Positions 52,501 to 61,279 of a stretch of DNA of 64,000 nucleotides are shown here, one piece after another. Source of the stretch: Paraburkholderia dilworthii. Its GTDB lineage: Bacteria; Pseudomonadota; Gammaproteobacteria; Burkholderiales; Burkholderiaceae. Numbering within the stretch: position 1 is the stretch's first letter; the number at the start of each line of letters is the position of its first letter. Below the pieces are notes generated by a model that saw nothing but the letters and a program-made list of their open reading frames with translations, searched no databases and was not told the DNA's origin. Both the position numbers and the translations under genes were made by a program. The stretch covers positions 502,045 through 566,044 of the forward strand of contig NZ_AWZT01000001.1 of NCBI RefSeq assembly GCF_000472525.1, given 5' to 3'.

Positions 52501-53170
52501 TTGCGTGGTGACCGACCTCGCACTGCCCGACGGCACCGGCTACGATCTGCTGGAGCGCCTCGCGGGCAACGCCGAACATGCGACGCTGCCGGTGATCGTC
52601 TACACGGGGCGCATGCTGTCCGACGAAGAGGAGCACCGCCTGCGCCGCTATTCGAAATCGATCATCATCAAAGGTGCGAAGTCACCGGAGCGTCTGCTCG
52701 ATGAAGTGACGCTGTTCCTGCATAGCGTGGAGTCGTCGCTCGCGCCTGAGCAGCAGCGCATGCTGCGCACTGTGCGGCAACGCGATAATGCATTCGAGGG
52801 CCGCACGATCCTGCTTGCCGAAGACGACGTGCGCAACATCTTCGCGCTCTCGCATGTAATCGAGCCGCTCGGCGCAAAACTGCAGATCGCGCGCAATGGC
52901 CGCGAAGCGCTGGAGGCGCTGGAAAACGGCCCGGAAGTGCATCTCATACTGATGGACATCATGATGCCCGAGATGGACGGTTTGACCGCAATGGGCCAAA
53001 TCCGGCGCAATCCGCGCTTTGCGCATCTGCCGATCATCGCATTGACGGCGAAGGCTATGGCGAACGATCGTCTGCGTTGCCTCGAAGCAGGCGCCGACGA
53101 TTACGTGTCCAAGCCGATCGACGTCGACAAGCTGGTTGCGCTCTGCCGTGTCTGGCTGCGGCAAGGCTAG
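49553..53170 (+). CDS. Hybrid sensor histidine kinase with three receiver domains
   Basis: A 1205-residue membrane kinase. A transmembrane helix (IALPLFVGLTTIAVFVGLIA) is followed by a CHASE3 sensor domain (about 40-175), a second helix (GILVGVFLIFSIGVNSLLAW), a GAF domain (about 235-400) and a long coiled coil. Then come HisKA with His498 (NMSHELRTPLN), an HATPase (DSGIGI, GGSGLGLSI) and three receivers with Asp866, Asp988 and Asp1135. It is followed by cheR, cheB and a second kinase. The ATG at 49553 has no clear ribosome site, and an in-frame TTG at 49520 is an alternative. Confidence 0.93.
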   Translation: MTASQAVDERHFRGIVRRNIALPLFVGLTTIAVFVGLIAYLVSTTNWAEHSERVVGKANEMLRLAVDRESSMRGFLITGDESFLGPYENGGPKFKAQMDELQQLVADNPPQVEKLKQIQAIQDRWERFAESMVDARRRMQEVTRVVASGRGKMEFDETRKIFGDFLEVESRLRQERGEASRRVTGILVGVFLIFSIGVNSLLAWMGRRELLNLAGTYDSAMRQQAEQTEVLEKQVWLRSGQRMLAEGVIGQATPQLVGRAMLDCLAQYMDAAVGALYVRDRRHATLRRIATYGFSRESEQATARDLGEADTLVGEAAISRRMVVMRDVPDNYVQVVSGTGKSAPKNLIIMPIKSEGEVNGVLELGFVRGLAPRDEEFVELVSNSMGDFIEAALYRERLQDALIETQQLNEELQVQQEELRVSNEGLEERGRALLESQTRLEAQQAELEQTNVQLEEYAQRLERQKADLLRAQDDLAANAERLEQSSRYKSEFLANMSHELRTPLNSSLILAKLLQQNRTGNLTEEQVRYAETIHASNSDLLVLINDILDLSKVEAGQVTVELETVSLDATLQSLEEMFKPLAGAKRLSLAFDRSPGVPDTFIGDGQRVTQIVRNLLSNAVKFTERGEVALSVAPADGDMLRIDVRDSGIGIAADKLEMIFEAFQQADGSTSRQYGGSGLGLSISREFARLMGGRITVASEVGKGSVFTLWLPLDARAALAANDGSTPAPGTNAAATAQAHTAGNAAAASGMRGELLVTSTSWSSTASTVFTPANGVTTGTRENGAGVSNASSAASVPETAVASIADDRDNRTRAGRLIVAVEDDVAFAEILRDLVHELDFDFVHASNAASGLALVRDMRPAAVLLDVGLPDRSGLTVLEWLKNDPLTRHIPIHIVSATDHADKALHLGAIGYTLKPTARSTMEAAIRRLEARLQQRLKRVLVIEDDAPMRESIRALLQSENTEIVAVATLAEALDHLDRFSFDCVVTDLALPDGTGYDLLERLAGNAEHATLPVIVYTGRMLSDEEEHRLRRYSKSIIIKGAKSPERLLDEVTLFLHSVESSLAPEQQRMLRTVRQRDNAFEGRTILLAEDDVRNIFALSHVIEPLGAKLQIARNGREALEALENGPEVHLILMDIMMPEMDGLTAMGQIRRNPRFAHLPIIALTAKAMANDRLRCLEAGADDYVSKPIDVDKLVALCRVWLRQG

Positions 53171-53212
53171 CGGTAGAAGGGTGGAGATCGAGGTACAGAT
53201 ACGGAAAACGCA

Positions 53213-54058
53213 ATGAGTCAGTCTGAAGCCGACGTACAGCAACGCATGAGCGATTTCGACATCGAGTTGAAATTGCTGCTGGAGGCTATTTACCTCAAGT
53301 ACCAGCACGATTTTCGCCACTATGCGATGTCGTCGCTGCGCCGGCGTTTGTCTCAGGCGCTGGAGGAATTTGGCTTGAGCACGCTATCGCAATTGCAGGA
53401 CCGCATCATGCGCGACGGCGAGCAGTTTTCGCGGCTGTTCCAATACCTGACCGTCCAGGTCAGCGATATGTTTCGCGATCCTGCCTATTTTCTGGCGTTG
53501 CGCGAGCACGTGTTGCCGCGTCTTCGCACGTATCCGTCGATCAAGGTGTGGGTGGCCGGTTGCAGCACCGGCGAGGAACTGTGGTCGCTAAAAATTTTGT
53601 TCGACGAAGAGGGCTTGACCGAGCGCACGCTGTTTTATGCGACCGACATCAACCCCGATGCGCTCGCGCGCGCCGAAGCCGGCATCTATGCGCTGGACCG
53701 CATTCAGGGCTTCACGCAGAATTACCTCGCGGCCGGCGGCACGCGCTCGCTGTCGGACTATTACCATGCGGCGTATAGCGGCGCGCGCTTTGCAGGTTCG
53801 CTCAAAGGCCGCGTGGTGTTCGCCGACCACAGTCTGTCGACCGACGAAGTTTTTCTCGAAGCGCATCTCGTTTCGTGCCGCAACGTGCTGATCTATTTCG
53901 ATCGCGGCTTGCAGGACCGGGCGCTCGGGCTATTCGAAAACGCGCTCGTACGACGCGGTTTCCTTGGCCTCGGCGGCAAGGAAACGCTGCGGTTTTCCCG
54001 TCACTACGAAGCCTTCGACGAATTCCGTCCGGGCGAACGTATTTACCAGAAGCGCTGA
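53213..54058 (+). CDS. CheR family protein-glutamate methyltransferase
   Basis: A 281-residue CheR-type SAM methyltransferase. The N-terminal helical domain (HYAMSSLRRRLSQALEEFGL) is followed by the SAM fold: VWVAGCSTGEELWSL, then ATDINPDALARAEAG and SCRNVLIYFD. CheR methylates glutamates of chemoreceptors; no receptor gene is nearby. It follows the hybrid kinase by 42 nt and precedes cheB by a few bases. Confidence 0.93.
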   Translation: MSQSEADVQQRMSDFDIELKLLLEAIYLKYQHDFRHYAMSSLRRRLSQALEEFGLSTLSQLQDRIMRDGEQFSRLFQYLTVQVSDMFRDPAYFLALREHVLPRLRTYPSIKVWVAGCSTGEELWSLKILFDEEGLTERTLFYATDINPDALARAEAGIYALDRIQGFTQNYLAAGGTRSLSDYYHAAYSGARFAGSLKGRVVFADHSLSTDEVFLEAHLVSCRNVLIYFDRGLQDRALGLFENALVRRGFLGLGGKETLRFSRHYEAFDEFRPGERIYQKR

Positions 54059-54065
54059 TACGATC

Positions 54066-54695
54066 TTGATCCCACGCTCAACGATCCAGCCAGGCGTCGA
54101 TGCGCAGCGCAGCGCGCCCGATGCGCGCGCCTGCGAGCTCGTCGTGATCGGCGGCTCGGCAGGCAGCATGGAAGTCCTCAACCTGCTGCTCGCCGCGCTG
54201 CCGGCGAGCTTTGCACCCGCCGTGATGGTCGTCATGCATCTGCCGCCCGATCCGCCGAGCTACCTCGTGCATGCGTTGGCGCACCGCTGCCGGCTGCCCG
54301 TGATCGAACCGGACGCGGGCGAGCAGATCATGCCGGGTCGCGTGCATGTCGCACCGCCGGGCTATCACATGCTGGTGGAGGTGGACCGGACGGTGGCGCT
54401 TTCAACCGATGCAGCCGTGCGCTTCTCGCGGCCTTCCATCGACGTGTTGTTCGAATCCGCGGCGGCGGTATATCGCGAGCGGTTGCTGGCGATGCTGCTG
54501 TCCGGCGCCAACGACGACGGCGTGCGCGGTTTGCAGCGTGTGCGGGCGTTGGGCGGGCTCACGTGGGTGCAGGCGCCCGACACCGCGACTTCGCCGGAAA
54601 TGCCGCGCACCGCGGTTGAACGCGGCGCGGCCGATTACATCTACTCTCCCGAAACAATGGGCCGGCAGCTTGCAGCATGGCCGGCCTCTCACTGA
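54066..54695 (+). CDS. CheB family methylesterase (no receiver domain)
   Basis: A protein of about 209 residues that is only the CheB catalytic domain. The Ser-His-Asp triad is visible as Ser31 (GGSAGS), His58 (VMHLPPD) and Asp151 (SGANDDGVRG). The phosphorylation-controlled receiver domain of standard CheB is absent, so control must come from elsewhere. The start is uncertain: TTG at 54066 just after the cheR stop is taken, since earlier starts lie inside cheR. Only 9 nt separate its stop from the next ATG. Confidence 0.88.
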   Translation: MIPRSTIQPGVDAQRSAPDARACELVVIGGSAGSMEVLNLLLAALPASFAPAVMVVMHLPPDPPSYLVHALAHRCRLPVIEPDAGEQIMPGRVHVAPPGYHMLVEVDRTVALSTDAAVRFSRPSIDVLFESAAAVYRERLLAMLLSGANDDGVRGLQRVRALGGLTWVQAPDTATSPEMPRTAVERGAADYIYSPETMGRQLAAWPASH

Positions 54696-54704
54696 TCCGA
54701 TGCC

Positions 54705-55844
54705 ATGTCGAACCCACCTGTGAACATTCTGATCGTCGACGACATCGCTCATAACATCACCGCGCTCAAGGCTCTGCTGACGCGGCCCGATGTCGCCGTG
54801 CTCGTGGCCGACTCGGGCACCGCCGCGCTCGATCTGCTGCTCAAGCACGAAGTGGCGCTCGCGATTCTCGATGTCAACATGCCCGGCATGAACGGTTTCG
54901 AACTGGCGGCGCTGATGCGCGGCAGTCCTCGAACCTCGCATGTGCCGATCATCTTTCTGACCGCGACCGCGCAGGACGCGTCGCGCACGTTTCGCGGCTA
55001 CGAAGCCGGCGCGGTGGATTTCCTCTACAAGCCGTTCGACCCGCGCATTCTGCAATCGAAGGTGGACGTGTTCGTTCAACTCGAACAGCAAAAGCGTCAG
55101 CTCGCCGCGCAACTCGTGACCACACGCCAGATGCTCGAAGCGAACGAGATGCTGATGGCCGTGCTGAGCCACGATTTGCGCACGCCGCTCGGCGCCGTGC
55201 TCGCGTCCGCGGAATATCTGATGCGCACCGCCGCTGATCAGCAATCGGCAACAGTGGCCGCGCGCGTGAAAAACAGTTCGCTGCGCATGGCGCGCATGGT
55301 GGACCAGTTGCTCAACCTCGCGCGTCTGCAAGGCGGGCGCCTGCCGTTGCAGCCTCGTTCAATCGAGCTCGCATCGCTGTGCAGGTCGGTGATCGACGAG
55401 TTCACGTCGCGCGAGAACGGCAAGCGCATCGTCTTCACGAGCCGCGGCAATACGGCGGGCGCGTGGGACACGGACCTCATCTGGCAAGCGGTGTCCAATC
55501 TCGTGAGCAACGCGCTGCACCACGGCGCGGCGGGCGGCGACGTGAGCGTGGAGGTGGACGGCGAAGCGGCCGACCTCGTACGCCTGAAGGTAGCCAACGG
55601 CGGTGCCATTCCACCTGAGGTTTTCCCGCATCTGTTCAAGGCGTTCGGACCGAATAGCAGTGGCTCGCGCTCGCGCGAGGGCCTCGGGCTCGGCTTGCAT
55701 ATCGTGCAGGAAATCGCGCGGATGCACGGCGGCGGCGTCAGCGTCGAGTCCGATGAAACGGATGGCACTGCCTTTACCATCGAACTGCCGCGAATGGTGA
55801 CGCTGCAACGCGGCTCGTTTTCCGGGAAGTTTTCGGGGAAATAA
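54705..55844 (+). CDS. Receiver-histidine kinase fusion (soluble)
   Basis: A 379-residue protein with an N-terminal receiver (NILIVDD, phospho-acceptor in AILDVNMPGMNG, KPFD), then HisKA (VLSHDLRTPLGAV) and HATPase (GLGLGLHIVQEIARMHGG). There is no membrane segment, so it is cytosolic and probably receives phosphate from the hybrid kinase or modulates it. The C-terminus ends with the repeat GSFSGKFSGK. It completes the kinase-CheR-CheB-kinase operon. Confidence 0.93.
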   Translation: MSNPPVNILIVDDIAHNITALKALLTRPDVAVLVADSGTAALDLLLKHEVALAILDVNMPGMNGFELAALMRGSPRTSHVPIIFLTATAQDASRTFRGYEAGAVDFLYKPFDPRILQSKVDVFVQLEQQKRQLAAQLVTTRQMLEANEMLMAVLSHDLRTPLGAVLASAEYLMRTAADQQSATVAARVKNSSLRMARMVDQLLNLARLQGGRLPLQPRSIELASLCRSVIDEFTSRENGKRIVFTSRGNTAGAWDTDLIWQAVSNLVSNALHHGAAGGDVSVEVDGEAADLVRLKVANGGAIPPEVFPHLFKAFGPNSSGSRSREGLGLGLHIVQEIARMHGGGVSVESDETDGTAFTIELPRMVTLQRGSFSGKFSGK

Positions 55845-55969
55845 GCGCGACCGACTGCATGCGGCGCAGTGGCCGTCATGGCGTTGTGAGCGCTGTCGCG
55901 ACATTGCGGACATCGCGCTGTGCTACGCTTGGCGGATCCGAATTCACGCTGCACGATTCCCGAGCCATC

Positions 55970-56788
55970 ATGCGTTCCTGGCGCATTTCCCCGCCCCATC
56001 GAAGCGAACAGGTCAGCGCCGCGCGTGCGGCCGACCTCGTCATGTCGATTTCGCACCGCGACGCGGACGCATTCGCCGCCAGCATGCTGAGAACAGTCGG
56101 CGATATGCTGCCGGTCTCGCAGTGCACCGTGTTCGCGTATGAATTCGGTGCGCGGCCGCGCACCGTTTCGGCTGCCGATCATCGGGGCGGCCGTTTCCTG
56201 CGCGACGTGGCGGACCGCTACGCGACGCACTTTTATGCACTCGACGGCAATCGGGCGATCATCGAAAGCCCGCATAACGTGCGATCCCGCGACACGCTGG
56301 TACTGCATCAGCAGCAAAGCAAAGAGATCGCGAACGAAGCGTATCGCGCGGCCTGCTACTCGCGGCCCAATGTGTCAGACCGTTTGTCGCTGCTCGTGCA
56401 ACCCCTGGAAAACGTGTGGCTGTCGATCAATCTATACCGCGACCGTGCGCACGGCACGTTCACAGTGGGCGAGTTGGAACGTGTCGAAAGTCTCGCGCAT
56501 CTGTTTGCGCATGCGGCGAAAGGCCATTACTCGCTTCATGGACAACATCAGGAAGGCCCGGCAGCGACGATGCTTGCACGCATCAGACGAATTTGTCCTG
56601 CACTTACGCCGCGCGAGCTCGACGCGCTGCGCGGGACGCTCGAAGGTGCGAGCGCAGTGGAAATTGCCGGACAGATGGGCGTGAAGCCCGCGAGTGTCGT
56701 TACTTATCAGAAGCGCGCGTATGCGCGGCTCGGCATATCGAGCCAGCGGCAACTGTTCGCGCTGTGCGTGGCGCCGCAACGCGGCTAA
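55970..56788 (+). CDS. LuxR family transcriptional regulator
   Basis: A 272-residue protein with a C-terminal LuxR HTH at about residues 200-265 (CPALTPRELDALRGTLEG, then EIAGQMGVKPASVVTYQKRA). The N-terminal region, about 190 residues, has no recognised domain and does not look like an acyl-homoserine-lactone or receiver domain. The ATG at 55970 is preferred although its ribosome site is weak; an upstream ATG at 55859 is possible. It lies about 125 nt after the sensory operon on the same strand and could be its output, by inference. Confidence 0.85.
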   Translation: MRSWRISPPHRSEQVSAARAADLVMSISHRDADAFAASMLRTVGDMLPVSQCTVFAYEFGARPRTVSAADHRGGRFLRDVADRYATHFYALDGNRAIIESPHNVRSRDTLVLHQQQSKEIANEAYRAACYSRPNVSDRLSLLVQPLENVWLSINLYRDRAHGTFTVGELERVESLAHLFAHAAKGHYSLHGQHQEGPAATMLARIRRICPALTPRELDALRGTLEGASAVEIAGQMGVKPASVVTYQKRAYARLGISSQRQLFALCVAPQRG

Positions 56789-56832
56789 CACTGCGTTTTA
56801 GTCGCGCAACAGACACGGTTTCAACCGAGCAT

Positions 56833-57774
56833 TCAGTCACGTCTTGCGCGCGCATCGGCTTGCGTCTCACGGTCCCAGCGTTTGAGCCACGGCAACAGGA
56901 ACTCGGCGAAACCGGCTGCGGGCGGCGACAGCGCGCGTTCCGTCGAGCGATAGACGCAAACTTCGCGGATGGTCTCCGGCTCGACGATTCGCTTCATCAC
57001 CAGCCCGAACGTGCGCGCGAGCGGCGCGACGTAGGCCGGCGCAAGGGTCACGGCCAGTCCGCGCGAAGCGATGCCGAACGCGGTGGTGACATTGTCCACC
57101 ACGTCGACGGGAACGATGCGCGCTTCGAGCGGCAGGTTCGCTAGCATCTGGTCGACCGCGCGTTCGTGATCGCGGCCTGTAGCAACGATGGGTATATCGC
57201 GCAACTGCTGCCATTGCACACGCCGCCGCGTGCTGAGCGGATGCGACGCCGCGCACCACATGACCCACGGACTCGCGAACGCCGGATCGCGGCGCACGCG
57301 TGCGCCACTTTGCCTGTCGGGTCCAACCGCGAGATCGACGTCCGCGCTCTCGACACGCTCGACCAGTTGCTCGACCACAGTGTCGCAAATGCGCACGACC
57401 ACCTTCGGCTTGTCGCGTGCGTATTCGGTGATGGCCGCGGGCAACGCGGTGGACGCCAGCACCAGCGGCGCGCCGATTCGAACGATGCCGGCAGCGCGGT
57501 TGCGGATATCGTCGGCGGATTGGGCGGCGGCGCGCACGTGGCGCAACACCGACTCGGCCGACGCGAGAAAGTCCTGCCCCGCGCTCGACAGATTCACGCG
57601 CCGCGTGGTCCGGTCGAACAGGCGAAAGCCGAGTTCCGCTTCGAGTTCGGCGAGCAATTGACTGACCGCCGACGATGTAAGCCCGAGCCGCTCCGCCGCC
57701 GCGCCGATGCTGTGAAGATCGACAATGGCGAGAAACGCCTCGAACTGACGGATGGTGACGCGAGTAAGTGCCAT
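56833..57774 (-). CDS. LysR family transcriptional regulator
   Basis: A 313-residue LysR protein (HTH at residues 1-62: FEAFLAIVDLHSIGAAAERL, then SAVSQLLAELEAELGFRL; effector domain from about residue 92). It is divergent from the aromatic aminotransferase operon across a 177-bp AT-richer gap and is its likely regulator. The C-terminal basic tail (ADARARRD) is not conserved in the family. Confidence 0.92.
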   Translation of the reverse strand: MALTRVTIRQFEAFLAIVDLHSIGAAAERLGLTSSAVSQLLAELEAELGFRLFDRTTRRVNLSSAGQDFLASAESVLRHVRAAAQSADDIRNRAAGIVRIGAPLVLASTALPAAITEYARDKPKVVVRICDTVVEQLVERVESADVDLAVGPDRQSGARVRRDPAFASPWVMWCAASHPLSTRRRVQWQQLRDIPIVATGRDHERAVDQMLANLPLEARIVPVDVVDNVTTAFGIASRGLAVTLAPAYVAPLARTFGLVMKRIVEPETIREVCVYRSTERALSPPAAGFAEFLLPWLKRWDRETQADARARRD

Positions 57775-57951
57775 GCCCCGATTCTAAAGAAAAACTTACG
57801 AATCGTGAAAAATCGATTGATTGTGAATCGGGGCGCGTTCATCGACACTTGCCCCAATCGACGCGAGCACACAAAGGCGCTTAGACTTTCAGTCTCGCCC
57901 GGCGGTCGGCACAACGTCGGCATCAAGTCAGGGCTCAATCAAGGAAACGCC

Positions 57952-59151
57952 ATGTTCGAACACATCCCCGCTTATCCAGGCGATCCGATTCTTAGCCTGA
58001 ATGAAGATTTCCAGCTCGATCCGCGCCCGAATAAAGTCAACCTGAGCATCGGCATCTATTTCGACGACGCAGGCAAGCTGCCCGTCATGGACGCTGTGCG
58101 CCGCGCGGAAAGTGCGTTGCTCGATGCGATCGGCCCGCGTTCCTATCTGCCGATGGCGGGTTTGCCGCTCTATCGCGAGACCGCGCAGTCGCTCGTGTTC
58201 GGCGCGAACAGCGAAGCGCGCGCCGCGGGCCGCATCGCGACGTTGCAGACTATTGGCGGCTCGGGCGCGTTGAAGGTCGGCGCCGATTTCCTGCGACGCT
58301 ATTTTCCCGCTTCGCAAATCTGGATCAGCGACCCGAGTTGGGAGAATCACCGCGTCGTGTTCGAGGGCGCGGGTCTAACCGTCAACACTTATCCGTATTA
58401 CGACGAAGCAACCGGCGGCCTGCGTTTCGCCGATATGATCGACGCGATCGGCCGCCTGCCGGAACGCAGCGTCGTGCTGCTGCATGCGTGTTGCCACAAC
58501 CCGACCGGCGTCGATCTGAGCGCTGCGCAATGGGCTGAACTCGTGCCGGTATTGCAGCGCCGCCAGCTGATCGCGTTTGTCGATATGGCTTATCAGGGCT
58601 TTGGCGCAGGCCTCGAAGAAGACGCGGCTTGCGTTCGGATGCTGGCCGAGGCCGACGTACCGCTGATCGCAGCCAATTCGTTTTCGAAGAATTTTTCGCT
58701 GTACGGCGAACGTTGTGGCGCACTGAGCGTGGTCTGCAAGAACGCGGACGAGGCGAGCCGCGTGCTTGGTCAGTTGATGTCCACGGTGCGCGCGAACTAC
58801 AGCAATCCACCGACGCACGGTGCGCGCCTCGTCGCGAACGTGTTGTCCGACACGTCGTTGCGCGCGTCGTGGGAAGCGGAACTGGCTACCATGCGCGAAC
58901 GCATTCTTGCGATGCGCGGCACGATCCACGCGGGGCTTGCCGGTCGTGTCGATGAAGTGATGCGTGCGCGCTACGTCGCGCAACGCGGCATGTTTACGTA
59001 TACGGGCTTGACCGAGAGCCAGGTCGAACGTCTGCGCAACGAACACGCGGTGTATGTGCTGCGCTCGGGGCGCATGTGCGTTGCGGGTTTGAATGCGCGC
59101 AACGCGGACTACGTGGCGTCGTCGATTGCGGCTGCGGTGTCGGGCGCATAA
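57952..59151 (+). CDS. tyrB: Aromatic amino acid aminotransferase
   Basis: A 399-residue class Ialpha aminotransferase of the AspC/TyrB type. PLP-binding Lys246 is in NSFSKNFSLYGERCG, with Asn183 in HNPTG and Tyr214 in DMAYQGF; the start MFEHIPAYPGDPI is family-typical. It moves the amino group of aromatic amino acids or aspartate to 2-oxoglutarate. AAGGAA precedes the ATG. It leads a same-strand set with a class II aldolase and a ketopantoate-reductase-like gene, so it may act in a catabolic pathway rather than in biosynthesis. Confidence 0.92.
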   Translation: MFEHIPAYPGDPILSLNEDFQLDPRPNKVNLSIGIYFDDAGKLPVMDAVRRAESALLDAIGPRSYLPMAGLPLYRETAQSLVFGANSEARAAGRIATLQTIGGSGALKVGADFLRRYFPASQIWISDPSWENHRVVFEGAGLTVNTYPYYDEATGGLRFADMIDAIGRLPERSVVLLHACCHNPTGVDLSAAQWAELVPVLQRRQLIAFVDMAYQGFGAGLEEDAACVRMLAEADVPLIAANSFSKNFSLYGERCGALSVVCKNADEASRVLGQLMSTVRANYSNPPTHGARLVANVLSDTSLRASWEAELATMRERILAMRGTIHAGLAGRVDEVMRARYVAQRGMFTYTGLTESQVERLRNEHAVYVLRSGRMCVAGLNARNADYVASSIAAAVSGA

Positions 59152-59201
59152 CGGCGGCGACACGAACACCGCGCAGCCAATAGATAACCTTGGAGACGTC
59201 G

Positions 59202-59993
59202 ATGACGACACTTGATATGCCGGCGGCGAGTGCCCCGAAAAACGCGGACATGCATCCCGACGAATGGCAGGCGCGCGTTCAACTGGCGGCGTGCTACCGC
59301 ATCTTCGACATGCTCGGCTGGACCGAGATGATCTATAACCACATCACGTTGCGCGTGCCGGCAAGCGTGAGCGGCGGCGAGCGGCAGTTTCTCATCAATC
59401 CGTTCGGCCTGCATTACAGCGAAGTCACGGCGAGCAATCTCGTGAAGATCGACTCCCAGGGCCGCGTGCTCGACGACTCGCGTTATCCGGTGAATCCGGC
59501 CGGTTTCGTCGTGCACGCGGCGATCCATGAAGGTTTGCCCGACGCGCATTGCGTGATGCACACACACACCACGGCTGGCGTCGCGGTGGCGTGCCTGGAA
59601 GACGGCTTGCAGCAGACCAACTTTTACAGCGCGCAATTGCACGAGCGCATCGCGTACCACGACTTCGAGGGCATCACCGTGCATGCGGAAGAAGGTCCGC
59701 GGCTCATCGAACATATCGGCGACAGGCAGGCAGTGATCCTGCGCAACCACGGACTGCTTGCGTGGGGCCGCACGCTGCCGCAGACTTTCGCGATTCTCTG
59801 GACCTTGAACCGCGCGTGCGAAATCCAGATGGCGACATTTTCGATGGGCAAGGCGCGGCCGGTTCCCGAAGAAGTGGCGATCCGCTGTTCGCGCGACGCG
59901 CTTCAATTCGACCCGCGTCACGGCGCGGGACAGGATGTGTACGATGCGCTGGTGCGGCGCGTGGAGCGCATCGACGCGAGTTACAAGGAATGA
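59202..59993 (+). CDS. Class II aldolase/adducin family protein
   Basis: A 263-residue protein of the class II aldolase/adducin family. The metal-binding histidines are seen in VMHTHTTAGVA and LRNHGLLAWG. Members are aldolases, epimerases or decarboxylases of sugar phosphates and related acids; the substrate is unknown. GGAG lies 6 nt before the ATG at 59202. It lies 50 nt after the aminotransferase and 4 nt before the next gene. Confidence 0.9.
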   Translation: MTTLDMPAASAPKNADMHPDEWQARVQLAACYRIFDMLGWTEMIYNHITLRVPASVSGGERQFLINPFGLHYSEVTASNLVKIDSQGRVLDDSRYPVNPAGFVVHAAIHEGLPDAHCVMHTHTTAGVAVACLEDGLQQTNFYSAQLHERIAYHDFEGITVHAEEGPRLIEHIGDRQAVILRNHGLLAWGRTLPQTFAILWTLNRACEIQMATFSMGKARPVPEEVAIRCSRDALQFDPRHGAGQDVYDALVRRVERIDASYKE

Positions 59994-59997
59994 ATCG

Positions 59998-60972
59998 ATG
60001 AAAGCAGTCATTTACGGCGCGGGCGCGATTGGCGGATGGATGGGTGTGAAGCTCGCGCAAGCGGGCCACGATCTCGGCGTGGTGGCGCGCGGTGCGACGC
60101 TCGCCGCTTTGCGCGAGCACGGCTTGCGTTTGATCGAACGCGGCGAGACGCAGACCGTTCGTGTGAAAGCCGCTGAAGATCCAGCAGAGCTCGGCGTTCA
60201 GGACCTCGTCGTGGTGGCGGTTAAAGGTCCTGCAATGGCGTCGGTGGCCGCGCATATTGCACCGCTGCTCGGGCCGCAAACCATCGTGCTTACGGCGATG
60301 AACGGCGTGCCGTGGTGGTTCTGCGACGGGCTTGGCGGCGACTTGAAGGGCAAGCGGCTCAAGTCCGTCGATCCCGATGGTACGATCGCCGCGGCTATTC
60401 CGAGCGCGCAAACGGTGGGCTGCGTGGTGCATGCGAGTTGCCTCGTCGAAGCGCCTGGCGTGATCCGGCATCATCAGGGCAATGGCCTGATTGTCGGCGA
60501 GGCTGCGGGACGGCCGGGCGAACGCGTCAAGGCGCTGACCGGCACGCTGGTCGCGGCCGGTTTCAATGCGTCGATGTCGGAGCAGATTCAGCGCGATGTC
60601 TGGTACAAGCTGTGGGGCAACATGACGATGAACCCCATCAGCGCAATGACCGGCGCGACCACCGACCGCATTCTCAACGATGAGCTCGCGCGCAACTTCG
60701 TCACAAGCATCATGCTCGAAGCGAAGGAGATCGGCGCGCGCTTCGGCATTCCGATCGACCAGGCGCCGGAGGACCGGCATGCGGTCACGCTCAAACTCGG
60801 CGCGATGAAAACGTCGATGCTGCAGGACGTGCAGGCGGGCAAGGCGGTCGAACTGGATGCACTCGTGAGCGCGGTGCGCGAACTCGGTCAGCTAACCGGT
60901 GTTCAAACGCCGTACACGGATGCACTACTCGGTCTCGCGCGTTTGCATGCGAGCACGCTGGGTTTGTATTGA
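59998..60972 (+). CDS. 2-Dehydropantoate 2-reductase family protein
   Basis: A 324-residue NADPH-dependent reductase of the PanE/ketopantoate reductase family (nucleotide loop GAGAIGGWMG; catalytic Lys in VAVKGPA; C-terminal domain LWGNMTMNPISAMTG and ELDALVSAVRELG). Many family members outside pantothenate synthesis reduce other 2-oxo acids. Its place after an aminotransferase and an aldolase suggests that such an acid is the substrate. AAGGA lies 8 nt before the ATG. A strong terminator follows. Confidence 0.9.
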   Translation: MKAVIYGAGAIGGWMGVKLAQAGHDLGVVARGATLAALREHGLRLIERGETQTVRVKAAEDPAELGVQDLVVVAVKGPAMASVAAHIAPLLGPQTIVLTAMNGVPWWFCDGLGGDLKGKRLKSVDPDGTIAAAIPSAQTVGCVVHASCLVEAPGVIRHHQGNGLIVGEAAGRPGERVKALTGTLVAAGFNASMSEQIQRDVWYKLWGNMTMNPISAMTGATTDRILNDELARNFVTSIMLEAKEIGARFGIPIDQAPEDRHAVTLKLGAMKTSMLQDVQAGKAVELDALVSAVRELGQLTGVQTPYTDALLGLARLHASTLGLY

Positions 60973-61009
60973 ACGCGGCGCGTCTGTAATGTTCGATGGA
61001 AGCAGTAGC

Positions 61010-61042
61010 CCGCCGCGTATTGTCTCGCGGCGGCTTTTTTTT
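61010..61042 (+). terminator. Rho-independent terminator, usable from both sides
   Basis: CCGCCGCG pairs with CGCGGCGG around TATTGTCT, followed by a C and eight T. It ends the aminotransferase operon and lies in the gap before the convergent DUF2783 gene. Confidence 0.92.
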
Positions 61043-61069
61043 ACGCCTCTTTTACCGGGCTTTTTCGAA

Positions 61070-61279
61070 CTATGCCGCTGTTGTGGTGATTGCGGTCATT
61101 GTCCCCGACGAAGGCAGGCGAGCCGCTTCGATCAGAGACGAGGCGCGTTGCGCGTCGTCCAGTTCGATCATGCAGAGCAGCGCGAGGCGGGCGAGATAGA
61201 GCGGAGCCTGCGCTTCACCTTCAGCCGTGATGGTTTGGCAAAGCGTCGTGTAGATGCGGTCGAGATCGCTATCGGTCAT
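61070..61279 (-). CDS. DUF2783 family small protein
   Basis: A 69-residue helical protein (MTDSDLDRIYTTLCQTI, then LARLALLCMIELDD) of the DUF2783 type, usually found beside FAD-dependent aromatic hydroxylases. AAGGAG lies upstream of the ATG at 61279, and the start overlaps the hydroxylase stop as ATGA, so the two are translationally coupled. The function is unknown; a partner or stabiliser of the flavoprotein is plausible. Confidence 0.88.
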   Translation of the reverse strand: MTDSDLDRIYTTLCQTITAEGEAQAPLYLARLALLCMIELDDAQRASSLIEAARLPSSGTMTAITTTAA

